DNA of 64,000 nucleotides from Apostichopus japonicus (GCF_037975245.1 NC_092568.1:30437001-30501000), one strand, 5' to 3'; positions 47,701 through 60,410 are shown, numbered from the stretch's first letter. Program-made: numbers and translations. The notes: generated by a model not told the origin, from the sequence alone.

Positions 47701-50700
47701 TTTTTTTTTATCTGTATAGTGTTTGTAGAATGTCCCAAGCATGTTTTAAGTTGTCCATAAATTATTTTTAATCCCAGGGAAATGCTGCAAGTCCATAATT
47801 AATTTTAAATTACCGATTAATTCCCCCATCTCACTTTCTTCCACGGCTCCCCACTCCATGTAGGCTACTTCGTAAAGTATTGTATCGTTATGCCGTCATC
47901 GAAGAATCGTTCAAAATTGTGTGCCCGCAATAGCGAAATCCCAATTTTGCTAAATAGCGTCCTCTATTTTTGCTTATACATCATCGGTTTACAAAGAAGT
48001 TCGCTTTCTTTAGCCTCAAATCGTACAGATTATAATTAACTAAATTTAAATATTGAAGGTTTGGTAACGGTTATCACTTTTTATATACGTAGCGTTTAAA
48101 TTTTGGGTTGAAGGTTTCTTTCTAAAGTTCCCTTCAAATTACATAAAATGCCAGTTGTATGTAACCACATACTTTGCAATGTTGTATTAAAGTATATACA
48201 CGATTGTAATATCCAATAGAACTGACACAACATCTATCTCATACGTGATAAAGCATCACCCCACCGTTTGCCACCGCGCCCGCCTTGCACATTTATCTCA
48301 GACAAGTACATCAATACCCAGTTATATTTCTAATTTATTTATCTAGTTCTTTGGTCACGTGGAAGAGGCTGAGATGGCTATTGAGGCAATGAAGCAACTA
48401 AATATACCCATAGCCTGCACCATGAAGATAGGCCCCGCTGGAGACCTTTCCTTGCCTCACAAGTCACCACAGGAATGCGCCGTTAGAATGGCAAAGGCAG
48501 GTATGAACATAACACGATATGTATTTTCTGAAACTTTAATAATCTTCACTGATTGATCGAGGAATATTTTCTACAGCAGTGGCCCGAAACCTGAAGGGCC
48601 ACTACCCATGATGTTCCATGAGTACTGAGCCACGACCCAACACACCCAAGCACCTCAGAATTGATACATGAACGCCTGACTTGGAGTATGGGACTACCCG
48701 ATTGGCCGATATAATCCATTAAATTGCATACAGTTCCACCATACATAATTCCATTATATAACACATTGGTATGGACCAGGATTTCTCAATTAAAATTTGA
48801 TGAGGGCTACAGGGAACCAAAATCTCGCTATACCTTCATATCCATTGCAAGGTGCAGGGTAAGGTGGTAGATAGCACAAGCCTACAGCATTAAGGGCCCG
48901 CCGCATACGTTATACCTGATAACTGCAAGATCTATTTTCTTGTGTGGGATTCAATGTTTAGCTGTCCGGATCTATGGCACCCTTTGCAACCTCATAATCG
49001 ATTTTGTCTTGAAAGGAGCATAGACACTTTATGAACTTTCAGTTGACCATAGTGAATGATTAGAAGCAGCTATTTTACCTGGCATTAAACTATTTCTATT
49101 TTAGGATGGACAATGAATTGTCCCAGCTTTCTCAATAAAGTCCTCGTTTTATATACATAGGTTCTTAAACTTTTTCCACCCATGGACCCCCTATATCCAT
49201 CCCGCTGGACCCCCTTTACGGACTCCCAGACATAGGAAGTATCTCCAGTTACCTCAGTCCCACCATGGTTGTAGCTGAGTTCAGGAACTTTTCGGTTTTC
49301 CTTGTCCAAGTGGCTGAACACTCGGGCATTTTTCACAGCGGTTTTTTGGCAGTAAAATGTTGACCGTCCAGTTAAGCTTTAAACCAACCTAATTTGTTCC
49401 ATGACATTTTTTCATGGGCCCACTAGAGGTCTGTGGACCCGAGCTTGAGAAAGATGGTTTCATCGATCGATTAGTTCTCTACATGAAGCTCAAATTCCAA
49501 GTACTGCCCAACATTCCCGACACGCTTGAGAGAATATTTAAAAAAAATAGATAGGACATGCATTGATTGGCAACATCACTACCAAAACCCCCCAAAACAA
49601 CAACATAATAATAACGAATATTGTCTACCCTTTCTCTCCACGAGGGGCCGACATAATTGGGATCAATTGTAGCTTCGGCCCTTTCGTTGCCTTGGAAACC
49701 ATTGAGATGATGAAGGAGGCCTTAGATGCAGAGGGTTTGTCACCTTATCTTATGGCTCAACCTGCAGGATGGTATACGTCAGAGGTGCGCAATGACGTCA
49801 TGGGATACGTATCACTACCTGAAATGCCTTTCGGTACGTAAACATTATTCAAGTTCGAAGCATCACGATTAATATTGCTTCCTCTATAGTATATGATATA
49901 TCTCTGGATACTTTTGCAACTGGAAACGAATGTATCTAGCTGAATACGAGGTTTCGATGACACCCCAATATTTTACTGATATAACATTATATATGAGGCA
50001 ATGTGGAATTAATGCATGGCTGTAGAAAAGATTAAACTTTAAATCTACGGCAAAATAAACTTAACATATACAAATACAACAACGGGATACGGTGGCTGAA
50101 ATTTCACTCATTCCTAAATAATAATTCTGGAAATTTTCTCAGAATGTACGAATTTTTCAGATTTGTTGGTATTTTGTGAATGCATCATGCAACAGGAGAG
50201 TGGATGCTGTCATTGAAACTAATCTACTGTGATCTACTCCAGCGAAGAACGTAGGGTTTGGACATATCAACATTATGTAGAGTTAGGAACAGGATATTCA
50301 AATGGCATGCACTTTCAACTAACACCGTGGAATATTTTTCTTTTATATGTAAGTGTTACATTATATGCCACCATAGTACCCCTTTAAAGATATGCTCTAT
50401 TGGCCCCAGTTATAGCACGCTGTAGCTAGGAAAGTTTTGTGATTACGTAATCGACCTGCCACGGTCGTAAAATGACTTCGGGCTCTACAATTAGCCTGCA
50501 TAGCTTCTTAACACCACGAGGCTCTTTGTGTAAACACTGTGTGGAAATGTGTTCATTTCTACTGTCTAGTTAATCATACAGCGTTCACACAAAGACCCTC
50601 ATACAAGAAAAAATATTTGGCAGGCGTTGCAGACTAATTGGTAAAGAGAGGTAATTTTTACGACCAAGGCAGGTCGATTACGTAATCTCAAGAAACTTTT

Positions 50701-53700
50701 CCATAATAGCGTGCATGCTACGGTTGGGGTCTATACAGCATACCTTAATTTGTTTAGCTCTAGCAACTTGTTTAGTCAATGCACCATTTTGAATTGTATA
50801 TAAAGTGTATCATTTCAATATATATCTGTATGTAGCCATGGAAACAAGAACGATTTCAAGAATGGATGCTGGAAGGTTCGCAAGGGAAGCCTACAAACTC
50901 GGTGTTCGATATATCGGTGGTTGTTGCGGTTGCGAGCCATATCATATAAGAGCCATGGCGGAGGAGGTACGCATTTTACAGTTAGATGGTTGTGTAAAAT
51001 TTGATTGATGGGTATATTATCGACAGTCAAACATCACCGTCTCATATCTGTCAAATATTAAATTGAGATGTCGGAAAGTTTTATATCCACATATCGACTC
51101 CAATATAGCTGTATGTTGTGGTAGGATACATTTATGCAACCTATGCCTATCGCTCAAACCTCAATACAGACCTAGAATATGAGCATGTTCGTGTATCTCG
51201 ACATTTATCTCATACTGTTCCCTATACATTTTCGAATGATTTAAAGTATGTAAACATACTCAAATAATTTTGAATATTCTCAAAACTCAAATTATGGCAT
51301 GTTCAAAAAATTGTCAGTCTGTGTCGTCGAAGGGGTAACATATGGAACGCCAAAAGGACCACAGTGACATGTACTACTACTAATTTGACATGTACTACTA
51401 CTAATTCGAAGTGTACTACTACTAATTTGAAGTGTAATACATGTAAAATGTCGCGTACTACTACTAATTCGAAGTGTACTACATCTAAAATGTCGCGTAC
51501 TACTACTAATTCGAAGTGTACTACATCTAAAAAGTTACGTACTACTACTAAATTGGAGAGATGGCGCTATTCACAATCTTTCCGATACCATGTCATCGAG
51601 TTGCGCATCTGCATTAAAATAATGATGAAGAAAACATTCTTCAATACTCTGTTGATTCAAATGTCTATTTTACAGTTTATACCTTTAAGGTCTGTGGCAA
51701 ATATAGAAAATAGCATATAGTTAGGCACAGCTGGGGAATCAAAAGCATTCTTGACATTTCAATGACGGGGAAATTGCTGCTTGTGAATAATAGTGTGTAT
51801 AACAATTTTAAGAGTTAAAAACTGGTGTATTTGATATATATATATATATGTAAAAAACTCGATGGACATGTCAAAAACATAGAAAACGGCGCCCAAACGC
51901 AAAATGCTGCTTTACATTCAGAAAAGACCGGTGAGGTGCTACTGTTAATGAGCTAAAGTTAGGCTTCCTAGACTTTTTCTATATGCTAGGCCAGGCTGCG
52001 GCTAGGATATAGTGTCTAATTTAAATGATATTCCAAAACTGCTACTTGTTTAAATTATATACAGGTCTAGTACCGTATGCATTTTAGGTGTTCTACAAAT
52101 GGCCTGAATATAGGCCTACTAAAGTACTAGGTCATGGATTAATTCCGAGCATAACTTAAGAGCCCAAATATACGTTACCGTTTAAATTTAGATTTTGGCA
52201 CAGTAATGTGTGTATATGCAGAGCTTAGTATGCGTAGGATTAGGAGTATATATGTACGTGTCAGTCTTCCTGAATGTTCCCCTTCTCCTTGCCTACATTA
52301 CTAATACTATAAACACCATTGTCTGTGACCATTGGGAATCACAAAAATAAAATCCAGTGGTGGCAAAGTAACAAGTTTTCGAAGCCCCAGCAGGTGGAAC
52401 CATCGATCCCCAAGAGTGTGCTTAATGTAGCTTCAGTTTTTAACTCTTAAAATTGTTATACACATTATTATTCACAAGCAGCAATTTCTCCGTCATTGAA
52501 ATGTCAAGAATGCTTTTGATTCCCCAGCTGTGCCAAACTATATGCTATTTTCTATATTTGCCACAGACCTTAAAGGTATAAACTGTAAAATAGACATTTG
52601 AATCAACAGAGTATTAAAGAATATGTTTTCTTCATCATTATTTTAATGCAGATGCGCAACTCGATGACATGGTATCGGAAAGATTGTGAATAGCGCCATC
52701 TCTCCAATTTAGTAGTAGTACGTAACTTTTTAGATGTAGTACACTTCGAATTAGTAGTAGTACGCGACATTTTAGATGTAGTACACTTCGAATTAGTAGT
52801 AGTACGCGACATTTTACATGTATTACACTTCAAATTAGTAGTATAGTACACTTCGAATTAGTAGTAGTACATGTCAAATTAGTAGTAGTACATGTCACTG
52901 TGGTCCTTTTGGCGTTCCATAGCTGTGTACATTCCACACCGGCGTCAATGAAAACATCATGATATGTTTATGTATTGTATGTTGATGCTGTATATTTCAG
53001 CTGGCCGAAGAAAGAGGTCGCCCTTCAACAATAATATACGACAGAATGGGCCAGAGTCCATCAACATTGAAGGAAAGGTAACTGCGGCTTCACTATGTAT
53101 GGTGACATTTTTGTTCTGAAGTTTAGAAAATATTTGACTAGAACTGATGCAAACCCTATCTTGAACCCCCTACCTCCCACCCCTACCTCCACCTACCTCC
53201 ACCCCTCTGTCGCTTTCTGTGTTGCATCTTATGTATCTGTGGTGTGTGTGGAGGGGGGGGGGGGACAAGAATGCCACCTGTACTGACTTTTCCTTTGGTA
53301 TACGGAGTGTTAAAGGACGTGAGTCACGTGACATAATATATGTATACCAGGTTTCCTGACGTGAGTGCTCCAGCACTGTGTTTTGTATATGTAACTCATG
53401 GAAAAAATATATTTGCAGTAATTGAGTGCATACAGTATGTACGGAAAGATATTAAAGGACGTGAGTCACTTGATCTGTATACATCTGTACACCGGGTTTA
53501 TTGACGTGAGTGCTCCAGTACTGGGTTTTGTATGTATATACTCATGGATACATATATTTTCAGTAATTTAGTGTATACAGTATGTATAGAAAGATACTAT
53601 ATTTGCAGTAATTTAGTGTGGTGCATTATAGACAAAGAAGGACGGGTGGAGTGATGTCCGTCCGAAAATTGCCATTTAAAGTTTTCTTTTATCTTTCGTT

Positions 53701-53803
53701 CTCTCTCATCTCAAGGTGTACCCGTGAATACTGGGAGAACGTAATACCAGCAGCTGGCCGGACTAACGTTAAAATTCTCGCTGACTTGGACGATCGTAGA
53801 TAG
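44706..53803 (+). CDS. BHMT: Betaine-homocysteine S-methyltransferase
   Basis: Nine exons join in phase (44706-44747, 45598-45745, 46594-46703, 47500-47691, 48347-48500, 49645-49833, 50836-50966, 53001-53077, 53716-53803) and encode 376 residues. The enzyme moves a methyl group from betaine to homocysteine, giving dimethylglycine and methionine, in the cytosol. Family signatures are [18 protein letters not shown] near the N-terminus, [23 protein letters not shown] and ALVAGS. Others are [28 protein letters not shown] (Cys224) and [19 protein letters not shown] (Cys308, Cys309). These three Cys correspond to the zinc ligands Cys217, Cys299 and Cys300 of human BHMT. EYWEN near the end matches the dimerisation region. 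The protein is about 30 residues shorter than human BHMT (406) because it ends soon after [12 protein letters not shown]. Exon 1 ([14 protein letters not shown]) is supported by phase and position only. Confidence 0.93.
44768..45059 (-). mobile_element. SINE family A, best copy, tRNA(Ser/Leu)-like head
   Basis: Read on the minus strand it starts GCTTCGCTGTGGCCGAGTGG (A-box), continues with a class II tRNA-like head and has the B-box GGTTCCGGGTTCGG. The body then runs to GGTCGCTTAAGCGTCGTAAA near the 3' end. The A-box plus long variable region resembles tRNA-Ser or tRNA-Leu. Length is about 290 bp. Related copies are at 6885-7098 and 55711-55886. It is inserted in BHMT intron 1, just after exon 1. 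Confidence 0.8.
49155..49460. mobile_element. Probable old hAT-type MITE
   Basis: The left part TAGGTTCTTAAACTTTTTCC with CATGGACCCC and the right part GGTCTGTGGACCCGAGC, then TTGAGAAAG, resemble the inverted ends (TTCTCAAACTTTTTTGG-like plus GTGGACC) of hAT elements. The copies are strongly diverged and no target duplication is clear. It lies in BHMT intron 5. Confidence 0.45.
51343..52919. mobile_element. Foldback-like element with inverted arms of about 480 bp and TA target duplication
   Basis: The left arm (51343 to about 51822) and right arm (about 52434 to 52919) are inverted copies, beginning TGGAACGCCAAAAGGACCAC and ending with its complement. TA flanks both ends (51341-51342 and 52920-52921). 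The arms contain tandem units of TACTACTACTAATTYGAAGTG and CTACATCTAAAATGTCGCG. The left arm has more units than the right. The ~610-bp centre is unrelated and contains an end of another MITE family. The element is in BHMT intron 7. The open frames of 118 aa and 82 aa are the same arm read in both orientations and are not genes. Confidence 0.88.
53310..53597. repeat. Two tandem copies of a ~143-bp unit in BHMT intron 8
   Basis: Both copies begin TTAAAGGACGTGAGTCAC and share GACGTGAGTGCTCCAG and CATACAGTATGTA(C/T)GGAAAGAT-like sequence. A partial third piece (ATATTTGCAGTAATTTAGTG) follows at 53600-53619. It lies immediately upstream of the last BHMT exon. Confidence 0.85.
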
Positions 53804-54119
53804 CTCATAATTATTTAGCAAATGAAAAAAAACACTAGACTTATAATTAGGGATGTACGCACACCAAGTGATTGCTTCATTGAAATACATACTAAATTCG
53901 ACGTTTTACAAGCCCGTCCATCATAGAGAGTATATCGCATTAGAAAGGTTTTAACTTGTATGTCCTATAGACATTAAAATGATACCGATAAAGGATTGTA
54001 CTGTAAATTTTCATACCATAAATAGTAATTTTTTCAGCTAGAAGAGTACAAGGTTAAGAAAAATACTTTACGAGCTTTTACAAATACTTTCGTGCGTTAA
54101 TGTTACCATTTCACCAACG

Positions 54120-54125
54120 AATAAA
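54120..54125 (+). terminator. Candidate BHMT polyadenylation signal
   Basis: AATAAA lies 317 bp after the BHMT stop codon. It is plausible by distance only. Confidence 0.4.
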
Positions 54126-54831
54126 TAAGAAACGCCAGTCGAAGTTTGTATATCTTTAATTTGTATTCCTATTTGATTCTTTTTAGAAATTTATTTGTAA
54201 TTAAACTGGAAGAAACCAAAACGAAAAATTAACATACAAGTAAGCACCATATTAACATATTGGAATTGCTTACTTTTAAGAACCAAGGTCTTGATGCGAA
54301 TAGTTACGAATACAGTCCGCAACATTCATGGTTTACATAGTCTTGTTCAAGACCCTGGCATTCTGCTGTTACTTTGCTTGTCACAATCAAAATTGAGTGC
54401 GCCCTCACCTTTCTTTCCAAAATCTGTCAAAACCGTTATCTTACCTTGATGTGAAATTATATGGCTACAAAGTTGTTAAGTTTCTATCAGCTAGAAAGGC
54501 TTCTATAGGCACCCATCTAACGACAAAGTCATCATAGAAGCAGAATTACAACTTTTATATAGAATTTTGAGGGTTTTGGGGATTAAATAATGAAAACTTA
54601 AAATGGGGAGAGTAACACACAGACAACTCGGCAGATTTGGCAAATATAGGGAATTATTGTAATGGGCATGCGCACTACAATATTGGCATTACTTGCCATG
54701 TGAACGTTACTTACATGACTGGAAGTTGAAACTTAAAAGTTTCGTATAGTCTTTGTTCATTTGCAGTTTCAGAAGCTTACTGCGTAGGCAACTTATTCTC
54801 TTTTAATTCTCATGTTCTGAGCCTTTCACGG

Positions 54832-54866
54832 CAGAGCCGTATATAGAGACTCTATATACGGCTCTG
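54832..54866. mobile_element. 35-bp perfect palindrome with 8-bp TSD (hAT-like micro-element)
   Basis: CAGAGCCGTATATAGAG, one A, then the exact inverted 17-mer. TTTCACGG is repeated on both sides (54824-54831, 54867-54874). The CAG start and 8-bp duplication match hAT termini brought together with no interior. Confidence 0.75.
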
Positions 54867-55710
54867 TTTCACGGCGCTCACAAGCGCCCCCACTTTGTAG
54901 GTACCTACATGACTATACCCCGTGTTGTCCTCCCAAACAATAACACCATGAACAACCGAAAAGTTCTTCATTATACTGGAAGCACTCCACGCGTTCTACA
55001 ATACTGCGTATTTGCAGGCAAATACAGTTTATTTTATTTGTTTTGTTTTTCACAACATTAATACAACAAATGTAGCAAATACAGAGAGTTATGGAATGTG
55101 AAAGGAAGTGTATCAGGAAACCCTTGTGGGCTTATCAAGTGATACACTCCCTGGACATAGAGTACACAAATAACTTACATAAAGAATTAAGAAAAGAACT
55201 AAGAAAAAGAGAAGAAATGAAGAAAAAGAAAAGAAAGAAAAAGTTCTGGTTTAGGCCTAGACTCTGCTTAGTCTGCTCAGCGACGCGAATCAGCCTCCCT
55301 ATACAAAAATAGGAAAATGCTACGGCTGTTATAATTTCCTCCCCTTTTGTGACGTACGCTTGGCGTTATCACTGGAACGAATCGCTCATTGCGTGATGAA
55401 TAGTGAGGATCGACACAGCGCATTTGGCAAAGAAACATAGGCCGACATACCTTAACAAAGGCTAGTAAGCCTAGTATAGGCCTTATTGCAAAATTACTCA
55501 ACAGATGAAAACACGACAGGACATGGGGTGAATTTACTAATTGGCAGTACCTTGCTCAGCTGCATGCCCAATCTCCTATATGCATTAAAACTCTAACAGT
55601 TCCAGGGCTGGCCTCCACGGTCAGGAATCAATGAAATCAACAATATTTCATAAGCTAATAAACTTGAAAACCGGAACGGCGATAGAGAACCTCAAATTAC
55701 GAAAAATGAT

Positions 55711-55886
55711 CCCGGCCTGGTCATAGTAAGGTGGTTTTTCAATTAAATATTCCAAATTGAGTTAAAACTGTTGAATAGGAAGCCACCCGAGGTGTAAGTT
55801 GTAATCCATAAGCCATTGCGGGTTTCTCCCACATTTGTGGTCGCTTAAGCGTCGTAAACATAAATGCTGATTATTATTATATAAAG
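55711..55886 (+). mobile_element. SINE family A, 5'-truncated copy
   Basis: It aligns with 44768-45059. Shared landmarks are CCCGGCCTGGTCATAGTAAG, a body with GTTGTAATCCATAAGC, and the tail CACATTTGTGGTCGCTTAAG and GCGTCGTAAACATAAATGC. The tRNA-like head is missing. It lies downstream of BHMT. Confidence 0.75.
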
Positions 55887-57147
55887 TTCTCCTTACATTC
55901 ATCATTTATTCGATCAGATATGTACTGATCATTTTCTTCGCCTAAACGATGAAGATGGCGCCTTCCTTCTATTCAGAATAGAGACCCTATAATAGTAATT
56001 CAGAACACATTTATCAGTCAAGGAACAACCTGCCACTTTAACCGTTGTTGCACGGACGTTATATATAGGCTTCGACAACAACATGTACATCATGGAACTG
56101 TAATGCTACATTCATTGTTTAATTATTAAGGTAACTTTTTTAGGTCTACTAAGTGTATGGGGGTATCGCCATATACTTCCATGAAATATCACATCGAGTC
56201 ATATTCAAAATTGTTTTAAAAAGAGTCAATTTTCACGCTGAAAAAAAAATGCAATCGGCGTTTGAAATGAACACTCGCAGTAATTCATCCCAAGGGTCCA
56301 AGATTTGTATTTAACAATGAAGGAACTGCTATAATGGTATATGTTGTTTATAAGTAGGTGATTTTTTTTAAAGACGTTATTGCTACCTGTTTTGTTTCCG
56401 GTAGCTAGATCTGAATGGCGATGGGCAGGTGGAAGAAGGTGAGGGTTATAAATTTCATTTACGAAAACAGAAAGTGGCTTCAGGCACCGCGGTTTTGATG
56501 GTAATTTACTATGGACTTCTGTATAACTTAACTCTTACTTCATACATTCTGCCTAAAGAAACGTATACAGTTGCACGGATTGTATAATATACACATTTGT
56601 TTCCACTCACGTGAATAATGCAAGTCATATATATATATAGTAATTGTCTCCCTGTCTTTCCTATGATTACATCAAAACTTATCATAGGACACATAGAATG
56701 AGATTGCTAAAATATGTTTGATTAATTAAATATTTTTCTTCTATTAGTTCTATGATAAAAATGATTAAAATCGATCAAAGCGGGTTATAAAGAACGATAA
56801 TTATGTACAATGAATACGCAAAATTTCATAGAAAACTGGATGCAGAGAATTCAAAGTGCAAAAAATCACGCTGGCACGCCTGGGTCTGTGTGATGCAACC
56901 ATTAGTGTGGTGCTACATAGTTCAAAAGATATGTTTATAGATTCCTCGTGATAGCTACATGGACAATGACTAAGCAATTTTCAGCTGTGCGCTAATCAAA
57001 TATTGTTCTATATTGCTCTACCGGTTTGTTAACGTGTTTTGTATAACACAGACATGTATACCTCCGTCAAATTTTAAATGTAGCATATTTCTGTGATCCA
57101 CAACATGTTAAATGTTGATTTCATTTATTGTCATGGCCTGTATTATG

Positions 57148-57395
57148 CTTAAGTCGAATCCAATTCTACTTAAGAAGAACTCAGTTTTAATTAGTAGAAT
57201 TCTATTTCACTCAAGTATAAGAGACCATATATTTTACTTAGGAAATGTAATTTCACTTAAGTAGTATTCAATAAGTTTATGTGAATGTATGTTCTACTTA
57301 AGTGGAATACAATTCTACTTAAGTGAAATTGCATTCCACTTGAGTAAAACATAACATTTGTATTCTACGTAAGTGGAATTCTATATTACTTGGCT
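57148..57395. repeat. Cluster of ACTTAAGT palindromes (copy 2)
   Basis: About nine exact or one-mismatch ACTTAAGT sites lie within 250 bp, again mostly as TTCTACTTAAGTGGAAT or TTTCACTTAAGTAG. Same motif as at 43105-43315. Confidence 0.75.
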
Positions 57396-58483
57396 TCCCT
57401 CCCCCTTTGAGCAAGTTAGTTGATATTAAGGGAATTTAGACGCAAACATATATCTTATTTAGTATCTCATGTATGCGCAATTTTTTATTTTGTTGTTGTT
57501 GTGAAAATAATTGAACGATTAAAAGTGACGCGCCTCTTCTAGTCTCCTCCCTTATATTCGTCACTCCATCTGTGCTGTATAAAAAAAAAAAACGTTTTCC
57601 ATAAGGAATAGCGTGTCGGGAACATCATAAGAACATAATATCATTCTCACCAACAATGGTACGATGTTTTTAATCACATTTCATCTAAGTTACGTTATGT
57701 TGTTTAAAGTTTGTGTTTCGCTGTGGGCATGACGATTATTGAATCTGACCTATGACCCTGAATGGGCTTATCTTATTATGTTCATATGATGTCCTTTTCC
57801 TAGTGTCCTGGTTGACCATGAAGATACAACCGCTGCGTATATAGGAAGCAATAAAAATAATTAATTTAACCTTTCTATTTGAAATTATTATTTTTTACGA
57901 CAAACTTTAAACAGTAACTATTGAAAATGATGATGTATTTCATCAAAATTTTGAATCTTCACGTCAAAATTGTAATAACGCAAAAGATCCAGCTGAATGA
58001 TCAAGCACCGTCATGAAGTGCATCCGTAGTTGAAATATACCGGTAGGTAGCAGAAAATATATAGTTCTCCCAAAATTGGGAGAGGAGGGAGGGGAGGGAG
58101 GGGAGGGGGAGTGGAGGGAGGGAGTCTGGCGCTTTCGCTTTTTCATAGGTCTATGAGCTGAAATTCTTGAATCTATATCTAAATATGTTACCTCTTAAGT
58201 TTTATCTGACCGTCCTTTACTGACTTTGTTTGTTGTTATTTTCTGTAGATAATCTACCCCCTTCCTCCACCCCTATTGCATGGATGTGAGCAGTGAGAAG
58301 TTTGTCAGTGATTCAGTAATGTTATACATCATCTACATCCTTCAATTTTGTGTGTGTGTGTGGGGGGGGGGGGAGGAGGCGGCGAGATTGGCCCGCTTCC
58401 CATTTCCCTTTCACCTCGTACTAATTAGTAACTACACATATGATAGTCTGTGTTTCGCGCGGTTTAAACAAGTGTGACAGCTT

Positions 58484-60410
58484 CAGAGGCGTATCCAGGA
58501 TTTTCTAACCCGGGGGGCGCGAATTACTATCTAAGCGGAGCGCCACCATCGGTTGGCGCGCAGCGTACAAGAAATTTTCTGGTTTTGATACCACCCAGAT
58601 CACCGGAAATGGCACATCTCGGGCTTGAAAATGACCAACCAGATGTACACTTTTTGCCTGAGAACCAAGTTTTTCCCAATAGTTTTTTTTCCATCCATAA
58701 CCTTTTTGAAGTTTGTCACCAGTCACACATCATGTTCGACCTCATCGCATGTCCTGTGGATCATTGCTTTTGTAGGTGATTCTACGTCACGGCCCACAAT
58801 ATCCGAAAGCCCCACTTTTCAAGGTTTTAAGCCCACTATTTGTTCAGAATTTGAAAATTTACGTTTCTCGTGATTAAACTCAATTCAAAAAATACCCATA
58901 ATGTTGCACAAAATTTCATCTATGGACAACCAATATAGAAAAACCCAAGGGCGGCGGAAGCACTTTTAATCTGGGAGGGGGGGGGGGGCACCGACATCAA
59001 AGGGCACTTTGCAGATATTCGATTGGACTGATGCAGCTTTATATTTAGTGCCCTTTATAAATCTTATTGTATTTATCTTATTTAGGTATACACATCATCC
59101 CATCAACGCCCCCCCCCTCAAGTAAAATATGCATACTAGCACTGCAATATCCAATGTGCAAATTAGGAAACATGGAACAAGTTTTCTTTTGAGACAAAAT
59201 GAGGTGAAATCATGCTAGTTGCTAATGTAGGAATCTTCAGAATTAGAATTTATTTCTTGTTAATAGCTTACGATTTTTTTTTCCATTCGAAATAGCTTTG
59301 AGTTTGACCCACAGAAATTCATTAGAAAGTCAGCGGCGTAGCCAGGATTTGCAAAGTTGTATGCACGACTATCTGAGCGGAGCGCCACCATCAGTTGGCG
59401 CGGAGCGTGCAAGAAATTTTGGGGTTTTACAAACCCCTCAGATGGCCGGAAACGGCCCTTCCCGAGTGTTCATTCTGGTTCCCTGACCTCTTGCTAACTT
59501 GAGACACCTAAATTTTTATGTAGAAAAAGGGCACATTTTTAACCTGAGGAAAAGTGGGGGGGGGGGCACGTGCCCCCTGTGCCCCCCGGTTCCGCCGCCC
59601 TTGGAAAAACCTCCTTGAACCCCTAACAGACCGGTCAATATTGCACGAGTAGAGGGACGTGTGATGAAGAATGTGGGTCAGAAATTTTCAAAAATTCAGA
59701 CACAGTTAATTTCTTGGTGTACAAATATTTAAACCTCTTATAACGGCTATTATAAAACTTGGTTGAAGGAAATGAAAATATAGCAGATATTTTCGAAACC
59801 GAACAATACACACATAGGCGTAGGAGGCGAGGGGTGGGGGCTGCAGCCCCTAATTCGCCATTACTAATGTAAAAGAGAGTTTTAACATAATTGGACTTCC
59901 ATGATTTTTCTCCGTCTACATAAGATATTTCGTTGTTTACATTAGCATCCCGCTGTGCCACTTTCACGGACCGTACGGTACACGATTGCATCTGATGTAA
60001 TAACAGATGCTTGCTTATATGATATTGACATTAACATGTTGGACGCGCTCTTCGCGCGAAAATTTTTGGTTATTTTTTTCGGGCAAGTCGGACAATTTTG
60101 AGGCTGTTCATCCTGGAACGCCATTTTCATGCTCACTGATATGATGTGATATCTGCTGTTTGCTTTACAAATTCGAACAGGCGCGTAGCGAGGAATTTGC
60201 CAAGGAAAGGGCGAAGCCTGTAGGCAAATTATCTAAGCGTATAGCACCCCCATTAGTTGGCGCGAAGCGTATAAGAAAATTTTGGCCGAAATGCCTCCCA
60301 GATCGCTGGAAATGGCACTGCCCAGGACCATTTGCTGGCGCGAAGCGTACTGCCGAAAATGCTTCCCAGATCGCTGGAAATGACACTTCCCAGGCCTTGT
60401 AAGTTGCATC
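58484..60410. repeat. Nested repeat hub with four copies of a ~90-bp unit
   Basis: A unit with ATCTAAGCGGAGCGCCACCA, then GTTGGCGCG-AGCGT and CAGATCGC(T)GGAAATGGCAC occurs at about 58530-58620, 59368-59462, 60225-60325 and, partially, 60325-60395. Inverted ends of the type CAAGGGCGGCGGAA (about 58948) and TTCCGCCGCCCTTGG (about 59590-59605) bound one element. It is a pile of nested non-autonomous elements with no intact coding region. Confidence 0.65.
59812..60095. mobile_element. Related copy of the CATAGGCGTAGGAG TIR element
   Basis: It begins CATAGGCGTAGGAGGCGAGG and shares with 10943-11307 the block around GCATCTGATGTAATAAC, GATGCTTGC-TATATGATAT, and CGCGAAAATTTTTGGTTA followed by TTTTTCGGGCAAGTCG. 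The right terminus is missing. Confidence 0.65.

Noticed and set aside
51364-52851. Two similar open frames (118 and 82 aa) with CTTTNxKCTT repeats
   Set aside because: They are the same inverted arm of the foldback element read in opposite orientations. There is no independent gene evidence.
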